Shown: positions 39,739 to 51,144, numbered from the stretch's first letter. The stretch: DNA of 64,000 nucleotides from Cyrtodaria siliqua (GCA_037043455.1 JAWPHD010001334.1:1-64000), one strand, 5' to 3'. Notes: generated by a model not told the origin, from the sequence alone. Translations and numbers: made by a program.

Positions 39739-42700
39739 GTAAGTTTTGACTAGCCTCTCCAAATAAATCCTGAAACATCGGCGAATTTATGCAATCATTA
39801 CAAATAATAGTCATCCATGTTGTAAATAAATGTTTATTTGTTGTATTCATATGGATATTTGTTGCAAATACCGATCATTTGTTTGAGAAATAGACATCGA
39901 ATTGCCCATGTGAAAACTGCTTGATATTTCTTGTTTATATTTGTAACTGTTTACGTAACTTTAAGAACGCACAGTGTGCTTTTGTAACTAAATTTCAAAT
40001 AATTGACATGGGGTCAGTATAATCTTTTGACATTGTGTAATGATTCTTGAGGACGAGTATAGTTTTCGTTAAAAATGTTTTTGACATCGGATTTCGCGAC
40101 AAATTCTGATCTGCTCTTCAACACTTTTCATACTGTTTTCGAAGCCGTTATAAACCGTTGTATTATAAAAGGCACATTTGGAAACATTCCCCCGTGCTGG
40201 TTGCATGCCACCATAAGAGACTTGCTTTCGTAGACGTTTGTTAGTCTTTAAATTACTGGTAGTGTAAAGTGACCGCGAGTCGGACACCTTTTGTCACTTG
40301 TGACGGGGAGTTGGACAACTTTTGCAAAGAAATTCTGACGTAACTCTACGATTCAAAACAATACTTGTTTAATCTGATTTCCTTTCAGATATATATATGG
40401 ACGTACCTCACAGGACAATCCTACTATTCCTAGTGGTTTATTTGTTTCACATGTAGAAATGGCTTGTTCCCTTACAGCAGGGTTTAAATTTAACGGTTGT
40501 CCCTTGTCCGATGCCATGTAGATTTTGCAGGGGACAACTTAATTGTCCCAGGTGGCTTGTCCGACGGACAACTAAATTTTATATAGAGAAATTAATTTTG
40601 CATCTGTAAAAATGAAAACTTGTGACTGATATTTTTTCAAAACATCCGCGAGCACCTTATAAATGAAGATTATAAACTCTTGTTTTCATTGGTTGAGGGA
40701 ATCTAATGTAGGTCGTGTAATACAAGAAGTATGAGTTTTGTTTGACCAATCAAATTCATTAAGACAATTTTACGGTAACTGCCGATCTGATGGCGGATAT
40801 GTGCATATTCTATTGGTAGGTGTCGTATTTTTAAACCATATTTTCTCGGGGCTCCAAGAATCCCAACGCTCAGGGCTAGGCAAATCTGAATCAGGGCTAG
40901 TCTGTCTTTCAAAAATGGTTGCCTGTTGGGCACCCCCAGACTCCTTTTTATTTTATTGGGGGTGAAAAAAATTATGTTTACGTGATCACGGTGCAAGGTG
41001 CGGTTTTGGCTGTACAGTTTCGAAAATGTCAGCACATGGAAGCGCACTCTCCATAAAGAATCGATTGTTGAATTGTTTGACAAGTACCACAGACAGGTTG
41101 GTAAATGCCCAGAGTTCGAGGCCACCTGTCGTAAGATTGTTTCTAAAATAGTAATATTAATGCAGAGCTCCAGATAAGGATTTGGACATTGAGTATTTTT
41201 ACTCCATTGTTTTTAATTTAATTGGGTATTTGCATTTTGCAACTGGGTAAAAAAAGCAAATTGGTAAAACTTTTTTTTTTAACCGATTTATTTTTCATTT
41301 GGGTATTTTTACCCTACCCGGATGTTTTCAATTGGGTATTTCCTTGTAAAATTAACTAACAACAAACAAATCACATAATCAAACATGGTACTCACGTTTA
41401 TCATTATGTAAACTGTAACACATCAGTGTTCGACACTAACTTTTTGGACCTACTAGCCCGGGGCCCGGTTTGAAATTTCACTAGCCCCCCTTAATTTCTA
41501 CTAGCCCTGCTACCAACGGTACCAAATCCTCATATATTGATTTGACGGGGTTGGTTATAAAATAACAACACAAATCAGATTCAAAATTTGTGACATAGCT
41601 GACAGCACCCTCCGTCACAATAACCTGATCTCGCGGCAGTCTGCACCTCTGTTAAGAAAAGTAACATACTGTGATGATTATTATTTTAATTTATTATAGT
41701 ATTTCTGAACAATGTACATGAGAAACACAGAAATAAGAAATTATTATGATACAGTTTTTTGTTTTTTGGCTGGTGGAGAAAGCCCCAAAAAGCGATCCAT
41801 GTTTGCACCGTTTATAGCACGTTCATAATTCGCGGCGTTTGCGGAAACAACTGCTGAAATCGTGGCCATAAAAACGCTTGAGAAAAGCTGTCTAGTTTAT
41901 AAGGCGTAGTTACAACTTACAAGCGTTTGTGAGATTCGGTATCGGGCTGGTATCACGCGGTAAACGAAAGCAAAAAGAAAACAAATGTCGTTTTACGCGG
42001 ACTAAAAGAGCAGCAGTTTTAAGCGAGAATCTGCGGAACATTAATGATTAACAGTGCTTGAGATTTTATTTATATAATGCCAACGCAAATTGGGTACGTG
42101 TTTGTTCTATAATCTACTAGCCAATCTGGCTAGCTAGACGATCGTACGTGCTAGCCCGACGGTCACTTTTACTAGCCCCGGGCTATCGGGCTAGCGTTAG
42201 TGTCGAACACTGACACATGCCTTGTGAATCGTAGACAACATTGAATAGTATGTCATATTATTATTTTTGAAATTTGTTTTGCCTCCTTTTACTTACTGTG
42301 GTCAAAATAGTTACTTTATTTATTTGTGTTTTTTTGCGGTGTTTGTTTCGTCCGTGTTTGTTTACATTCGCCGACATTTTTAACCGACGCTTAATTTAGA
42401 TCAACGAGCGCCTACATGATATAAAAAGGGTCAGTGATTTTTTTACCTCTGCGTCCTGCGTCCAGGACGCACAAATATTTCCGTGGACGCAAATTGTCAG
42501 AACGTGCGTTCTCGGGACGCACATAAATTGCAAGTAAAGAGTTCCGTAATTCATATTTCCCCTGTAAGAATTCAATCCGTCGCTTTTTTCTCCGCGTTCC
42601 CCTGTAAGAATTCAATCCGTCGCTTTTTTCTCCGCGTCTACTGCCATATTTGACTATTCGATGAAGGTTAAGTTTACCCTCGCGCCGTTCCGCGTAATTT

Positions 42701-45700
42701 TGTAACGTCGATTATAATTGGATAATGGTCATACGATTAGCCAATGGAATAGGCCGTGAGTTAAAACACGAAACGGTGCGGATATAAACATTCCACGAGT
42801 TGGCGATGCATCGTCTGCAAAATGGGGCCAAAGAGAAAACTAAACAATGACTCAAAGCAACAAACACTCTCGAGTTTCATTCAAAAGGCCAGTACATGTT
42901 TGTTCAGATCAGTATTTGGTATGTTCTAGTCATTCAGATTGCAATTAATCACCTTTCTTTTCATAGTAATATTTTGCAAATTCTAGTCATTGATGTTAAC
43001 AGTTTAGTTAGTTCTAATTAAGGATTATTACTACTTCTCTTAAAGAAAGGGGGATGTTGATAGACTAAGAATGATGCAGTGTTCTCACGACTGCGATTGT
43101 TATGCTCTCACCGTATGTATGCCTGATTAAAGTTATCAACACCATGTTATAAAATAGTGCTTGAATTTGAAATAAATTACTACTAAAACCTGGGACTCAC
43201 TCCTTTAGTTTTGGGACTCATAGATTTTTGGCCCAGCGAGTCCTAGGACTCGTACAAGTGAAATTGTAAAAAAATCACTGAAGGGTACAGGCAAAAATGA
43301 GTCGATCGTGCACAATTAGAACTGAATTTCGGAACCAGTCTGTTCAATCGGCAGTTTCGGTCTTTTACTTATATTTGATTTTGTTTCGAGATATTGTGAG
43401 AACTCTGGGCCAATACGCGATCGATTAGAAATGAAAAATTGTAAATACGCAAGCAATTTGCGAGGAATTGCGTATCAAACATTTCTTTTGCGTTATGATA
43501 CGCATGGTTCTGTATTTATATTGCTTTTTCTACCATTTTATTTGCGTATTTATGCAAATACGCACCTTATCTGGAGCTCTGTCAATGTGCATCTGTTTAC
43601 TTGCTTCTCCGCACTAAGCATTGGCATCGACTACTACTGCATTGTAACTTCTTGAAGAAGTATGCCATTCCATAATACTTTTCTGAACTCTACCTCATAA
43701 TAACTAACACGGGAAATTTATAATTATTTATTACTTTCTGATGTTAGAGAAGTAATATACAAGTAAGTCAACACTTTTACAAAACTATTCAAATGTTCAA
43801 TTAACATTTATAACTTTGAATATGTATTCAGCTGTCTGGGAGGCAAGAACTGCTCTTGGTTAGGTAAACCACAGAATTTGTGGGTCCCCCATCCTTCCTG
43901 ACGGTCATATATTCAGGAAGAGCATGGAAGTCAAGTCACTCATAACATGTGACATTGTCGGGCCCCACTGGAGATCACACTGTATGGGGCTGGACTCATC
44001 CCATACAACTCGTATACTCATTGCTGTTGGAGCTGACCCTCTTTCGGACTTGCGGAAAACATTTAAAACTGTTTTACCCCTTTTTAATAATTGCAAATGT
44101 TTGGGAAAAGAGCCAGTTGTAAAACCAGGCCTTTAGGGAAACAATAAAACACACAATTTCATATTGTTATCTATTGTAGTTGTTAAAATACCACATTTTC
44201 CCATTCATCAAAGCTCATCGCCACCTTAAATGTCACTTTGCCACTAAAAAAATAAAATGCCTACCTACCTACCCTATTTTTTTCAGCAATGTTACAGTAA
44301 ACACGGGTATAATTTTATTTTACCTAATTTGAAGCCATATTTGTTGAAAATTATCTACCCTCATGAAAGTTCATTAATGTGAAAGCGTGCATTAATCATT
44401 GGATGATTACATGATTTGAAGCTGTCACATCACGGCTTTAATATTCACGTAAATTTGTGGTGAATGACAGTTTGAAGGGTGATTTCGTTTTAAATACTCT
44501 TATTTTTCGATGAATTGCTGTAAAAAAAATCTATTTTTAGTTCATGTTTAGCAAGTCTGTATCATAAAAACGCGTAACAACAACGCTTGTTCACAAATGC
44601 AAGCTGCTAAATAACACCAGGAATGTGCACCTGTTTTAGATGGTTTAATTCGCAGGACCTGGAATGGTTTTTGTTATGATTTGAGGCACGATCCTATTAA
44701 ATAACTGTAAAAGATTATTTAGTTATATTTTTTTTTTTTTGCAATGGTTAAATAAAAGAAAATTATAGGAAAATAAAACCTTGTTTGATTCTAATCATGT
44801 GTATTATTAATTATAAAGTGAAAAAGGAAAATATTCAATATCGACAAATTATGTACCGGCAACTATTCACTGGTAATAAAAAATTTCGGGGCAAGTTAAA
44901 AAAAATCAGGGCACGTGACTTGTTTCTTGGAGCCCTGTTTCTCACAACATTATAAATATTACAGAGGAGACACCGGCAATGACCAGCTTGACCTGATTTG
45001 AATTATGAAACTCTTGTTCTTGCTTTTTTCTTAGAACATAGATGAACTTTGTCACATGCACTATTACCATTGATGAGGACCTTGGCCAATAATGCACATT
45101 TTCCATTTACTTTTTGTAATGTAGACTATAATGGTATAAAATTTAATGTTTTTTAATTGTAGATTATATTGAAGGTTAAAATCTTTAAATCCATTTTGCA
45201 GCAAGCAACCACCTAAGGTACCGGAGTCCCTTCTGAAGAGAAGAAAGCACAATGAAGAAGCCAGGGCAAAGCGAGTAAAGGCGAATCTTCTTCAAAAAAA
45301 GGTTGGTTGATTCATTTAAACGAAGCTTGGTTGTCTATTTCAAAACAATGAAATCCAACCTTGAGATCAACATAAATAAATGGGCCATAGCATTAACTGG
45401 GTGTATTTTGGTTAACGTCACCAATCAGCTGTGTATTTTGGTAGTTGGTATCATTAACAACTTTAAAAAAAAAAGAAAAAGACTCATAGTGATGTGTCGA
45501 GAGCTTTAAGTGGGGCCAAAAATTCGGTCCTTTCACAGTTGCAAAAACCTCTATATTTTCCCAATTCTGGAGTTTCTTTAACGGAAGTGATGAGACTTTT
45601 TCATTGTGTGTATGCTAAACTAAATACTTAATTCAATAATTGATATTAAACCTAAAACATAGATTTTAGTGAGTTTTACTTCAACATTAAAAACAAAATA

Positions 45701-48700
45701 GCGAAAATCATCCTTTAGCCCTACAATTTTGACATTCGGGTGCTTATAAGCCGCCTTGACCTTTTCCCACTTTTCTCGAAAATGTGAAATAAACTCCTTT
45801 CGGGTGACTTAGTAATTTTCTGAATCTAATTATCAATTTACATTTGACTCCTATATACATGTAAAACAGACTAACAAATAGCTACATTTTTTGGCAGAAA
45901 TTACAAGAGAAGAAAACTATCATCTTCAAGCGTGCTGAGAAGTACGTTAAGGAATACAGATCAGCCGCTAAGAGCGACATCAACTTGGCACGACAGGCCA
46001 AGAAAAGCGGAAACTTCTACGTCCCAGCTGAATCTAAGTTGGCATTTGTTACAAGAATCCGAGGGTAGGTGACAAGTCAAATGAATGTTGTTTGAAAGAT
46101 TATTTAGAGAGAGGGAAGGATACTCGGAATCTGTCCTTCTCTTACTAATATATTTTTATGGTTCTTTAACATGCCCGGAGGATAAGACTCCCCTACACGG
46201 GATCAACTGGTTATGTCACCATCCTAGGGCTGAGTCGTGAAAGCATTCAAGAACACACAAAAATCAGACGCCGGTGAGGCTTGAACTGGGATCATGTTTC
46301 AAGAAGACCGTGGTATTCACTGGGCCATACCAGCCCCCTTGGTCACAAAAGGCATTAATATTTGTGTAAATATCCTATTAAAAATCATTAAACACTATTA
46401 AAATTGCAAAAGAAATCCAAAAACTATTATCAAATATGTTCTTATAATGTGAAAGGTTCGTCCAATGTCAACATGCAGTAGACTAGTGTATAACACGATT
46501 CGCTGCTTAGAAAATGTCAGTGTTTGCCTATCAATCGTCCAGATTGTTAAGATGCATGGTAAAGTGTCCGAACAAAGGAAGTTTATTACAAGAAAATATG
46601 CAAATCTATAATTTAAATATTCAAACTATTTCAGTATCAATGGTGTACATCCCAAACCCAGGAAGGTGTTGCAGCTGTTCCGTCTAAGACAGATTAACAA
46701 CGGAGTGTTTGTCCACCTCAACAAGGCCACAGTCCAGATGCTGAGAATCGCTGAACCATTCATCACTTGGGGGTATGAAACTTTTTATACGCCTGTTTTA
46801 AAAACGAGACATACATGATAAGGTTGTCTGTACGTCAATATGTACGAGACATACATGATAAAGTTGTCTGTACGTCAATATGTCACTGAACATTTACAGC
46901 CAGCATTTTTTAACCTAGGCCTATGAAACGTGTGTTTCTGGTTTCACCCTGTCAAAAAGTAGGAAAAAGGTGTTTTTTTTAGATATTTTTTTTATATATA
47001 TTGTTCGCATATATTATGCCATTTTTGTACTAAGGCAACTTCTTGATAACCTTTGCAAACAGTTTGGATCCAGATTAGATGCTAAACAACTCTGTGTCTC
47101 ATCAGGATACAAACTGTTTGACACTTTTTAAGTTTAAACTATGAATTCATGTTAAATTGATGCTAATAAAATTATCATTTGAATAAAAATACTTGTTGTT
47201 TGATTGTAGTATCTTTTTTTCTTTTTTCTTCTTGCTAAAAATATTTAGGGTCGGCGGTGAAAAAGTATAGTCGGTCTGGAAACCGGAAACACACATATAT
47301 TTTTTTTAGGCCCTATTGTAGAGTAATTCCCAATTGCAAAAGGCTCTATTTTCCCCAAGTTTATGTGGGGGAAAAAGACTACATTGTGTGTTAAGATAAA
47401 TGCTAAATTCAATATCTGATCGATGTTATACCTAAAACATGCATTTTAATGAAAATGTTCCCTTAAAACATTCCCCTAAATAGCAAAAATCATGCTCTTA
47501 TCCATCTTTTTCCTAGATTCAGCAGGCCTAGGCCAGGGTTCTCAATAACTTTTGGTTGAACAGGCCTTTTTGAAAAAGTAACAGGCCTATGCGGGGCAGC
47601 GCGTCATTTCCTGCATTTTGTGCTATTTTGAATGCCTTTTAAATCACACTTTAAAGTGCAATTTTATAAGCAATATTCCTCTATATGCAGATACAAGTAC
47701 TGCAGTGCAGTAGTTGTATCTGTATTTAGAGGTAGTGCAGTATGTTGACAATTATATTTATTTACCAAACTTCAACACATATCCATTTGAAAATTGTTTT
47801 CTGAACACCACATATCCACATATCTACAAAATTCAACAACAAATACTTCCCATTATCTCTACAAAGTTCAGTAACACATGCTATCCATGTCACTGTCCTC
47901 ATCTATTTTATTTTTTTTTCAACAATTTTCTTATTGAGAACCCTGCTAGGCATTTTCTCAATTTTCTTGAAAAGGGCCCTGACAGTAACCTTTCATGCAA
48001 TCAATTCAAAAGAATATCACCAATCCTTATAAAACTTCCCAGGTATATTGCCCTTGGTTAGAGAAGGAACTGTATAGCTTTTGTGGGCATGGGCAGTAGA
48101 CCATAGATCAAGGTTGCCATAGCCACAATAGTGTGGACAACACATTTTACAAGGTTACTCCCAAAGAATAACACTAGGCTGGATATATTTTATTCGGAAT
48201 TTCAGTGGATACGCCCATAGGGGTACACAACCTAAATAGTTTGGCGCAAACTAAGCTTTAACCTAGTTGATGTCCAAAGAATAATCATTTTGACCATATT
48301 ACAGATACCCCAACTTGAAGAGTGTACGTGAGCTGATCTACAAGCGAGGGTATGGCAAGGTCCACAGCAGAAGGGTCCCACTGACAGACAACGCCATCAT
48401 TGAAAAGGCTCTAGGTAAACTTGTGTTCATACAGTCTGGTTCATATATAAGCAGCAGTGTATTAGCACGGCCGTTTTTGAAAAATCGCGGCTAATATTTG
48501 GAGGAGTGGGTGTGGTAAAAAATAAATATTTTTTTGTTTTTTTCTAAACAACACTTTCAAAGTTAACTTTTTCAATATAATGTTTTATATACATTTATAG
48601 AAGAAATATGATCTAAAAATGCACCTTTCTCACCTTTATCTGTGAAAATAAATTACCCCAGAGACACTCACTTGTCGTGAATTGGCGCGTAACACATGTT

Positions 48701-50774
48701 AGCAAATTATTTTGCACACCCTGTTTGCATATTAGCACACCCGGTTCTTGAATTTCTGCCTAATACACTGCTTAGCAGTATGAAGTGGAAATTTGTTGTA
48801 CATGAAAGACCAACTGTATCCTGTAAAAAACACACCAATGCCATATTTAAAACTGCTAATTATACTAACTAAAAATTATACTAACTAAAATTAGCATTTA
48901 CGAAGCTTGTAAACAAATGAAGCTCTCAAAAGTGAAATTCAGGTGCATGGACTATACCAACATTTTCTGAATTATTTGTTGACTCTAAAAGTAACAAATC
49001 CAGCTGAGAATTTTTGAGAGGTAGTGGGTTGCACAGATTTCATTTTGAGGTTTTCTTGGAAGGTTTAAGGTTATTAATCTAGTATGAGGCGGTTTCGGAT
49101 TACATAAAAGGTCACCTAAAATTATCTATCTTGTATGGGACCATCTGGGTAAAAAGAAAATGTTCATGTCCATTTTCAAGTGTATCACTACCCAGTAGTA
49201 GATTCTCAGATCTGGGCTCTGGGCAGGACAATTTCCCTTAGCCCCGTCCGCCGGATGGGGACGTAAACCGGGCGGTCCCGTGTATCGGTCTATCCTCCGA
49301 GCACGTTGAAGAACCATAGGAATCTATTGATAATAAGAGTAGGGCAGGTTCCTGGATTCCTGTGTATCCTTCCTCTCTCTCTGGGGCGGCTCTAAATAAC
49401 CTATACTGTGTTGATTAGCCGTTAAACAACATTCAATTCAGATATGGGATCAGAAACATTCAGCATATCCAAACCAGTATGAAATCATGAACTTGTCCCA
49501 TTCTTGTCACATGCAACAAAAAAAGAGAAACTATTTGCACATTTTAAAAAATAAACAAGAACCGAATAAGCGCCAGAAAGTTTCTACCATGACTGGCAAG
49601 GGCAATAAATGTTTAGTAAGACCTGGTACTGAGACAAAACTATCACAACTTGTGTCATGATGTTATGAGAACATTATTGGATAGCGCATCAAATAGATTT
49701 TATTCTTAATAGTCTGTTTTTGTAAACCATGTGTCCATATGTTTATGTTTTTGATATATTTTGGTTTGTTTATTCATAGTTTATTAATTTAGGTGGCCAT
49801 CTTGGCTAACACTCATTGTATTTTTCTACCGATGGTCCCATACAAGATTCTAGAGAGAATTTTATGGAGCCTTTTGTGCACACACGAACCCCTTCAGATA
49901 CTGTATTATACTATGTAGAATTTACTAATTTACACGATACCTCACCATCTAATACGGACTACGAATTTACCTCGAAAAACTACGGTTTTCCAGGTGTTCT
50001 GCTCCTTAATAATCATGGTCATTGAAACGCTTATTGTGATTGTGAGCGATTTTCAAGCGTCTTCATGACTTTGTTTTGCGATATATGGCGGTCCTCTAAA
50101 TATAATTTTACAAAGGAAAATTTAGTGAAAACCCCGCAAAGAGACAAAAATAAATATACGAAAACTACAATTACATGTACATAATATTTGGTCCTTGTTG
50201 AACATTATTTTGATGCGGCATTAACATGGCCACTAGCGGCCTCTTTGTTTCCATGCAGTTATATAGTAAAAACTTGAAGCATGCTTCTCCGAAACTACTT
50301 GACAGATTTTCATGAAACTTACAGGAATGCTGATCTAGCTATCAGAATCTACCAGTAGAGCTTCAAGGTCATTGACCTCTTTTTTTTTAGAGTAGAGAAA
50401 AAAACACGTTAACCCACAGGTTAAAATTAGCGATGGGTAGACTTGCAGCAGACCAAATTACTTTAAAGAATGGCCTGATTGGCAAAAAAAGCAAGTTCCA
50501 GAACAGGTAGCACCAGTTTTTCCTACTTCTTCGAAGCGTAATATTGACATTCTGTACATTTTCAGGTCGATTTGGCATCATCTGTATGGAGGATTTGATT
50601 CACGAGATCTACACAGTAGGACCAAACTTCAAGAAGGCATCCAACTTCTTGTGGCCATTCAAACTGAACACACCCAACGGTGGCTGGAAGCGAAAGTATA
50701 ATCACTTCAACGATGGCGGTGACTGTGGACTCCGAGAAACACAGATTAACCCATTGTTGAGACGAATGGTTTAA
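39728..50774 (+). CDS. RPL7: 60S ribosomal protein L7 (uL30), complete six-exon gene
   Basis: Structural protein of the large cytosolic ribosomal subunit. Coding exons are 39728-39738, 45202-45301, 45898-46064, 46635-46772, 48305-48414 and 50566-50774. They total 735 nt, giving 244 residues plus a TAA stop; the human protein is 248. Every junction has GT/AG and matching phase. The N-terminal third is Lys/Arg-rich, as in the family. The conserved L30/L7 stretch is plain, with segments such as [47 protein letters not shown] and [13 protein letters not shown], and the end is LLRRMV. Introns are 5463, 596, 570, 1532 and 2151 bp and full of transposons. The gene diverges from the SDR gene on the other strand. 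Intron 2 has a weak donor (GTTGGT); nothing else looks broken. Confidence 0.97.
39739..40478. other. RPL7 intron 1, first part
   Basis: Unassigned DNA, no repeats recognised. A C/D-box snoRNA was looked for by eye and not seen. Confidence 0.4.
40480..40590 (+). mobile_element. Solo left end of a CAGGG-type element, TTGTCC words
   Basis: CAGGGTTTAAATTTAACGG is followed by five copies of TTGTCC/GGACAA within 100 bp. A CCAAT-bearing stretch with a short ATG frame and GT donor follows (40690-40815). No partner end found. Confidence 0.45.
40990..41149 (+). pseudogene. Coding-like fragment in the outer element
   Basis: Reads [20 protein letters not shown] then [20 protein letters not shown] and [11 protein letters not shown], an ordered charged helix-rich composition unlike neighbouring DNA. 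Cut by the element at 41163. Family not recognised; possibly part of the outer element's own protein. Confidence 0.3.
41424..42212. mobile_element. Third-level nested element, CTAGCC words
   Basis: Perfect 17 bp inverted ends CAGTGTTCGACACTAAC with ACACAT duplicated (41418-41423, 42213-42218). CTAGCCC occurs three times inside the left end; CTAGC(C) words six or so times inside the right. Confidence 0.92.
42432..43280 (+). mobile_element. Third-level nested element, GGACGCA / GGGACTC words
   Basis: Perfect 15 bp ends CAGTGATTTTTTTAC with AAGGGT duplicated (42426-42431, 43281-43286). Left words GGACGCA (four), right words GGGACTCA/GAGTCC (four). It carries a CCAAT-box region and a first-exon-like ATG frame (42822-42918). 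A 42 bp stretch with CCCCTGTAAGAATTCAATCC is tandemly duplicated at about 42557-42637. Confidence 0.92.
42822..42918 (+). CDS. First-exon-like frame of a hAT-type transposase
   Basis: ATG followed by [20 protein letters not shown] and a short tail, ending at a plausible donor GTATGT (phase 1). A basic N-terminus with K(Q/R)xTLxxF resembles starts of hAT transposases and domesticated ZNF862-like proteins. Nothing downstream encodes the rest. Phase 1 does not match RPL7 exon 2 (needs phase 2), so an in-frame fusion with RPL7 is not expected. Confidence 0.35.
43850..44135 (+). pseudogene. Coding-like fragment, unknown
   Basis: Open frame reading [40 protein letters not shown] and a Cys/Lys end. 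It lies in the right part of the outer element (40848-44937), so it may be a relic of its protein. No family recognised. Confidence 0.25.
44240..44870. other. Outer-element interior, partly GGCC-family end
   Basis: TGCCTACCTACCTACCCTAT at 44259 and following is a GGCC-family word. The remainder is unassigned and AT-rich. Confidence 0.35.
45202..45301 (+). CDS. RPL7: RPL7 exon 2
   Basis: Follows the acceptor TTTTGCAG. It encodes the basic N-terminal extension ([18 protein letters not shown] and onward), aligning with the KKKRR-rich start of animal L7. It ends on a complete AAG codon. The donor GTTGGT is weak, but the phase-0 join to 45898 is the only one that keeps the protein open. Confidence 0.92.
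45302..45897. other. RPL7 intron 2
   Basis: 45509-45790 contains TGGGGCCAAAAATTCGGTCC and ACCTTTTCCCACTTTTC, an antisense decayed relative of 34196-35037. No snoRNA-like boxes seen. Confidence 0.45.
45898..46064 (+). CDS. RPL7: RPL7 exon 3
   Basis: Acceptor TTTGGCAG, donor GTAGGT. It encodes the helical basic region and the start of the conserved globular domain ([19 protein letters not shown]). It ends in phase 2 within a Gly codon. Confidence 0.95.
46083..46339 (-). mobile_element. SINE family 1, diverged copy in RPL7 intron 3
   Basis: Antisense: GAATGTTGTTTGAAAGATTA to CATACCAGCCC. The body is recognisable (GGTTCTTTAACATGC). The tRNA-like head has diverged strongly from other copies. Confidence 0.75.
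46635..46772 (+). CDS. RPL7: RPL7 exon 4
   Basis: Acceptor ATTTCAG, donor GTATGA. It encodes the core L30-type fold ([15 protein letters not shown], then [19 protein letters not shown]). It enters and leaves in phase 2. Confidence 0.96.
46805..46885 (+). repeat. 41 bp direct duplication in RPL7 intron 4
   Basis: ACGAGACATACATGATAA(G/A)G plus TTGTCTGTACGTCAATATGT occurs twice in tandem with one difference: a recent duplication. Confidence 0.9.
46886..47533. other. RPL7 intron 4, repeat fragments
   Basis: 47215-47323 is a solo right half of the GGCC-ended family (AGGGTCGGCGGTG, CCGGAAACACACATAT, ending GGCC). 47324-47530 resembles the 34196-35037 family, antisense. Confidence 0.5.
47534..47945. 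mobile_element. CAGGG-ended element in RPL7 intron 4
   Basis: Perfect 15 bp ends CAGGGTTCTCAATAA with CTAGGC duplicated (47528-47533, 47946-47951). ACAGGCCT words inside the left end. Confidence 0.9.
48305..48414 (+). CDS. RPL7: RPL7 exon 5
   Basis: Acceptor ATTACAG, donor GTAAAC. It encodes [19 protein letters not shown] followed by [12 protein letters not shown], the most conserved part of the family, and ends in phase 1 within a Gly codon. Confidence 0.96.
48455..48770. mobile_element. hAT-type MITE, second copy
   Basis: Same family as 2374-2707 (CAGTGTATTAG / CTAATACACTG). Flanks ATAAGCAG and CTTAGCAG (6 of 8), a decayed duplication. In RPL7 intron 5. Confidence 0.85.
49215..49439 (+). 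mobile_element. SINE family 1, head-truncated
   Basis: Sense copy from TCTGGGCAGGACAATTTCCC to CAACATTCAATTC. The tRNA-like head is absent. Confidence 0.85.
49440..50400. other. RPL7 intron 5, mostly unassigned
   Basis: 50150-50395 is an antisense 5' piece of the pearl-like element type at 59115-61026 (GTAGAGCTTCAAGGTCATTG ACCTC). The rest shows nothing. Confidence 0.45.
50566..50774 (+). CDS. RPL7: RPL7 exon 6 with stop codon
   Basis: Acceptor ATTTTCAG. It encodes the C-terminal part ([34 protein letters not shown], then the RRMV end) and stops with TAA at 50772-50774. The length and end match the family. Confidence 0.97.
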
Positions 50775-50817
50775 ATTATTTAAATCTAAAGGGACACTCC
50801 GTGCTTGCAAGAAAAAA

Positions 50818-50823
50818 AATAAA
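50818..50823 (+). terminator. RPL7 polyadenylation signal AATAAA
   Basis: AATAAA lies 44 bp after the stop. It is followed by an A-rich stretch and then a TG/T-rich stretch near 50834-50850 that suits a downstream cleavage element. The resulting 3' UTR would be short, as usual for ribosomal protein mRNAs. Confidence 0.75.
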
Positions 50824-51144
50824 AGAAAAAAAACGTGTTTTGTTTGTGTTTAATGATTGAACCAGTGGTAAGATTTGAATTGATATAGTCAAATTAAAGG
50901 GATATGCAACAATCTTGATTTTGTGGAGCCCGTTTACGGGTCTCGACTTAGCGATCACAATGTCACCCGGGTGCATGTGTGTCAGTTTGTCCTTGAATAC
51001 GATTTTAATTATGGCTCCCCCACAAAAGTGTGGTAGGGGAGCCATGTTGATTTTGTGCTGTCTGTGTCACAAACGATGTCCGATCAATAACTAGAGAATG
51101 GTTGCACCTAGGGTCCTCAAACTTGGAAGGATGGTTGGTCATGA

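Larger units (their letters stand above)
41163..43581. mobile_element. Second-level nested element
   Basis: Perfect 17 bp inverted ends CAGAGCTCCAGATAAGG; flanks TTAATG and TCAATG (5 of 6). Left end rich in GGGTATTT words (41190-41345), right end in GCGTATTT words (43440-43565). Interrupted by two further elements. Confidence 0.8.
40848..44937. mobile_element. Outer hAT-like element of a nest
   Basis: Inverted ends share GGGCTCCAAGAA (40849-40860; right end, inverted, CAGGGCTCCAAGAAACAAG). The 6 bp TTTCTC is duplicated at 40842-40847 and 44938-44943. The left terminus has lost one base. GGGC(A/T) words sit inside both ends. Excluding inner insertions it is about 1.7 kb. Confidence 0.7.

Noticed and set aside
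40703..41125. 140-residue frame on the minus strand
   Set aside because: Shadow of plus-strand sequence across an element boundary; composition gives no recognisable family.
39739..50565. Intronic C/D-box snoRNAs in RPL7
   Set aside because: Looked by eye for paired RTGATGA/CTGA boxes with terminal stems in the introns; none convincing (TTGATGA at 45071 has no partner). H/ACA types cannot be excluded by eye.
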